Origin: an uncultured Eubacteriales bacterium
GTDB lineage: Bacteria; Bacillota; Clostridia; Oscillospirales; Oscillospiraceae
NCBI GenBank assembly: GCA_902475455.1
Contig: CABRZO010000104.1
Span: 1-8,681, forward strand
Length of the DNA stretch: 8,681 bases
Direction of reading: 5' to 3'
Numbering within the stretch: the stretch's first letter is position 1; each line of letters begins with the position of its first letter. The notes under the pieces are model-generated. The model searched no databases. It saw only the letters and a program-made list of their open reading frames with translations, and was not told where the DNA came from. Of this stretch, positions 6,526 to 8,681 are shown piece by piece. Position numbers and translations under genes: made by a program.

Positions 6526-6571
6526 AGGGAGACAATGGGGTCTTACACACAGGTACCTCGTCTCCCTTTTT
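6526..6571 (+). terminator. Intrinsic terminator in the glnN leader
   Basis: AGGGAGAC (6526-6533) pairs perfectly over 8 bp with GTCTCCCT (6560-6567). After a 3-base bulge (6534-6536) an inner stem GGGGU/ACCUC continues with one G-U pair. The 3' arm runs directly into a T-tract (6567-6571). It stands between the glnN promoter and the glnN start codon, so it must be conditional if glnN is expressed from that promoter. Its 5' arm is shared with the hexaloop hairpin at 6529-6544. Confidence 0.85.
6529..6544 (+). promoter_or_regulatory. Hexaloop hairpin in the glnN leader, candidate ANTAR target and antiterminator
   Basis: GAGAC-AAUGGG-GUCUU folds into 4 Watson-Crick pairs plus a terminal G-U, closing a 6-base loop with A at position 1 and G at position 4, the ANTAR recognition pattern. 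The 5' arm GAGAC is also the 5' arm of the terminator stem, so the hairpin and the terminator exclude each other. The bare stem is weaker than the terminator, which suits a structure that needs protein binding to win. Confidence 0.65.
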
Positions 6572-6596
6572 CGCATTTCCTGTGCGGCAATTTTAT

Positions 6597-6605
6597 AGGA
6601 AAGGG
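6597..6605 (+). promoter_or_regulatory. Ribosome binding site of glnN, possibly maskable
   Basis: AGGAAAGGG lies 11 bases before the ATG at 6617, slightly far but the only purine-rich candidate. Its AGGAAA can pair with TTTCCT at 6576-6581 across a 15-base loop, a 6-bp stem that would cover part of the site. Confidence 0.55.
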
Positions 6606-6616
6606 CTGTTAGAACA

Positions 6617-8681
6617 ATGAACATCTCCGAAATTTTTGGCTCCAACGTGTTTAACGAGACGGTCATGCGGGAGCGGCTGCCCAAGAAGGTCTTTGCCGAG
6701 GTCATGGACGTCATGGCCCACGGCGGCCAGATCAGCATGGCATCCGCCGATGTGGTGGCCAACGCCCTGAAGGATTGGGCCGTGGAAAAGGGCGCCACCC
6801 ATTACACCCACTGGTTCCAGCCCTTGACCGGTTCCACTGCGGAAAAGCACGACTCCTTTATCACCAATCCCGTGGCCGGCAAGACCCTGCTGCAGCTCAC
6901 CGGCAAACAGCTGATCATGGGCGAGCCCGACGCCTCCTCCTTCCCCTCCGGCGGTCTGCGGGCCACCTCCTACGCCCGGGGCTACACCGCCTGGGACATG
7001 ACCTCCCCCGCCTTTGTCAAGGAGATGGGCTGCGGCAACATTCTCTGCATCCCCACCATCTTTGTCTCCTATACTGGCGAGGCTCTGGACACCAAGACCC
7101 CGCTGCTGCGCTCCATGGAGGCCATCAGTGAGCAGGCCATCCGCATCGTCCGGCTCTTTGGCAACACCGACGCCCAGAAAGTGGCCGCCTCTGTGGGCCC
7201 CGAACAGGAGTACTTCCTGGTGGATCGGGAGAAGTACCTGAAGCGCCGGGATCTGATCTACTGTGGCCGTACTCTCTTCGGCTCCCCCGCCCCCAAGGGC
7301 CAGGAACTGGATGACCAGTATTTCGGCGTCATCCGGGAGCGTGTGGGCGCCTTCATGAAGGATCTGAACATTGAGCTCTGGAAGCTGGGCATTACCGCCA
7401 CCACCCAGCACAACGAGGTGGCCCCCGCCCAGCATGAGATGGCCCCCATCTTCTCCGTTGCTAACGTGGCTGTGGACCAGAACCAGCTGGCCATGGAGAC
7501 CATGAAGCGGGTGGCCACCCGCCACGGCCTGGTGTGCCTGCTCCACGAGAAGCCCTATGCCGGCGTCAACGGCTCCGGCAAGCACAACAACTGGTCCATC
7601 AGCACCGATCTGGGCGAGAACCTGATGGATCCCGGCGACGATCCCCAGAGCAACCTCCAGTTCCAGCTGGTGCTCTCCTGCATTCTGAAGGCGGTGGACA
7701 CCCATGCCGACCTGCTGCGCCAGAGCGCCAGCGATGTGGGCAACGACCACCGGCTGGGTGCCCAGGAGGCTCCCCCCGCCATCATCTCCATCTTCCTGGG
7801 CGATCAGTTGGATGAAATGGTTCAGAGCATTGTCTCCGGCACCATCCGCAACGGCGCCTGCGCCGGCAGCCTGAACTCCGGCGTCTCCACCGTGCCGGTG
7901 CTGACCAAGGACGCCACCGACCGGAACCGTACCTCCCCCTTCGCCTTCACCGGCAACAAGTTTGAGTTCCGTATGGTGGGCTCCAACGACTCCATCGCCG
8001 CTGCCAACACCACGCTGAACGCCATTGTGGCCGAGGCCTTCTGCGAAGCTGCCGACGTGTTGGAAAAGGCCGAGGATTTCGAGTCCGCCTGCAAGGCCCT
8101 GATCCGGGAGTACATGACCCAGCATCAGCGCATCATCTTCAACGGCGATGGCTACTCCGAGGAGTGGGTGGCCGAGGCCGCCCGCCGGGGGCTGCCCAAC
8201 ATCCCCTCCATGGTGGCCGCCATCCCTGCCCTGACCACCGACAAGTCCGTGGAATTGTTTGAGAAGTTCCACATCTTCACCAAGGTGGAGCTGGAATCCC
8301 GGGCCGAAGTGCTCTATGAGGGCTACTCCAAGATCATCAACATCGAAGCCCAGACCATGCTGCACATGGTGCCCAAGCACTATATCCCTGCGGTGATTCG
8401 ATTCACCACCGAGCTGGGCAACTCCATTACCGCCGTCTCCGCCGCCTGCCCCGAGGCCGATGTGTCCGTCCAGACCAAGCTGCTGACCAAGATCTCCGCT
8501 CTGCTGGCCAAGGCCAGCCAGGCCATGGAGGCCCTGCAGGCCGCCACCGCCGAGACCAATGCCATTGAGGACGGCTGCCAGATGGCCAACGCCTTCCATG
8601 ACAAGGTGGTTCCCGCCATGGCCGCCCTCCGCGCCCCCATCGACGAGCTGGAGCTGCTGGTGGATAAGGACTACTGGCCGG
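6617..8681 (+). CDS. glnN: Glutamine synthetase type III, 688 codons; last few residues beyond the window
   Basis: A GSIII-family glutamine synthetase, a large form (about 700 residues) found in Bacteroides, cyanobacteria and many Clostridia. It makes glutamine from glutamate, ammonia and ATP. The start is ATG at 6617 (MNISEIFGSNVFNETVM), matching the usual GSIII N-terminus. Family landmarks in order are HYTHWFQPLTGSTAEKHDSF (62-81), SSFPSGGLRATSYARGY (107-123), GPEQEYFLVD with metal-type glutamates 196 and 198, QHEMAPIFS (272-280), NGSGKHNNWS (318-327, the counterpart of GSGMH in GSI), GNDHRLGAQEAPPAI (375-389) and KFEFRMVGS (448-456). The C-terminal helical GSIII extension follows, and the window stops at VDKDYWP, about ten residues before the expected end. 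It is divergent from glnA and preceded by a leader terminator, so expression is probably controlled by antitermination. Confidence 0.97.
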   Translation, partial: MNISEIFGSNVFNETVMRERLPKKVFAEVMDVMAHGGQISMASADVVANALKDWAVEKGATHYTHWFQPLTGSTAEKHDSFITNPVAGKTLLQLTGKQLIMGEPDASSFPSGGLRATSYARGYTAWDMTSPAFVKEMGCGNILCIPTIFVSYTGEALDTKTPLLRSMEAISEQAIRIVRLFGNTDAQKVAASVGPEQEYFLVDREKYLKRRDLIYCGRTLFGSPAPKGQELDDQYFGVIRERVGAFMKDLNIELWKLGITATTQHNEVAPAQHEMAPIFSVANVAVDQNQLAMETMKRVATRHGLVCLLHEKPYAGVNGSGKHNNWSISTDLGENLMDPGDDPQSNLQFQLVLSCILKAVDTHADLLRQSASDVGNDHRLGAQEAPPAIISIFLGDQLDEMVQSIVSGTIRNGACAGSLNSGVSTVPVLTKDATDRNRTSPFAFTGNKFEFRMVGSNDSIAAANTTLNAIVAEAFCEAADVLEKAEDFESACKALIREYMTQHQRIIFNGDGYSEEWVAEAARRGLPNIPSMVAAIPALTTDKSVELFEKFHIFTKVELESRAEVLYEGYSKIINIEAQTMLHMVPKHYIPAVIRFTTELGNSITAVSAACPEADVSVQTKLLTKISALLAKASQAMEALQAATAETNAIEDGCQMANAFHDKVVPAMAALRAPIDELELLVDKDYWP

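Larger units (their letters stand above)
6233..6616. other. Divergent regulatory region between glnA and glnN
   Basis: This 384-bp gap has no credible gene. It is much richer in A+T than the flanking genes in its central part (about 6332-6470). From left to right it holds the glnA ribosome site, the UNCG hairpin, the glnA promoter, the inverted repeat, the glnN promoter and the structured glnN leader with terminator. The stretch 6384-6443 shows nothing further that I can name. Confidence 0.8.

Noticed and set aside
6593..8599. Open frame of 668 codons on the minus strand opposite glnN
   Set aside because: Same antisense artefact: a Gly/His/Val/Leu-rich product without motifs, while the plus-strand frame encodes a clear GSIII.

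Overview
The window looks like chromosomal DNA of an anaerobic gut-type Clostridia, most likely a high-GC member of the Oscillospiraceae (Flavonifractor/Oscillibacter-like). The reasons are GC-rich codon use in every gene beside AT-rich intergenic DNA, the pairing of a Firmicutes-type glutamine synthetase I with a glutamine synthetase III, the diaminopimelate aminotransferase (DapL) route, and an ANTAR-type regulator in the nitrogen locus. The family placement is inference. No mobile element, tRNA, rRNA or CRISPR is visible.

Layout: this is an ammonium-assimilation locus with two divergent units. Leftward (minus strand) from a strong sigma-A-like promoter at 6304-6331 run glnA (GSI-alpha, 4901-6232), a small ANTAR antitermination regulator with a degenerate receiver domain (4325-4858), dapL (LL-diaminopimelate aminotransferase, 3050-4273) and gltB (glutamate synthase large chain, from 2908, running off the left edge). 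Rightward from a promoter at 6444-6472 runs glnN (GSIII, from 6617, running off the right edge roughly ten residues short of its expected end). The 384 bp between glnA and glnN holds both promoters, a 7-bp inverted repeat and a structured glnN leader.

The most interesting content is regulatory RNA. The glnN leader carries a strong intrinsic terminator (6526-6571) before the start codon. Its 5' arm can instead form a hairpin with hexaloop AAUGGG. The dapL-gltB gap carries a hairpin with hexaloop AAAGGG whose 5' arm can instead join a long stem ending in a U-tract (2932-3020). Both loops have A at position 1 and G at position 4, the known recognition signature of ANTAR proteins, and an ANTAR gene lies between the two targets. 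The sequence therefore suggests a self-contained circuit in which the ANTAR protein relieves termination ahead of GSIII and glutamate synthase. The second hairpin of the classical dual-hexaloop target is not clear in either leader, so the model is incomplete.

Together the genes make glutamine from glutamate and ammonia (GlnA, GlnN), regenerate glutamate (GltB with a small subunit not seen here) and use glutamate as amino donor for lysine/peptidoglycan precursor synthesis (DapL).
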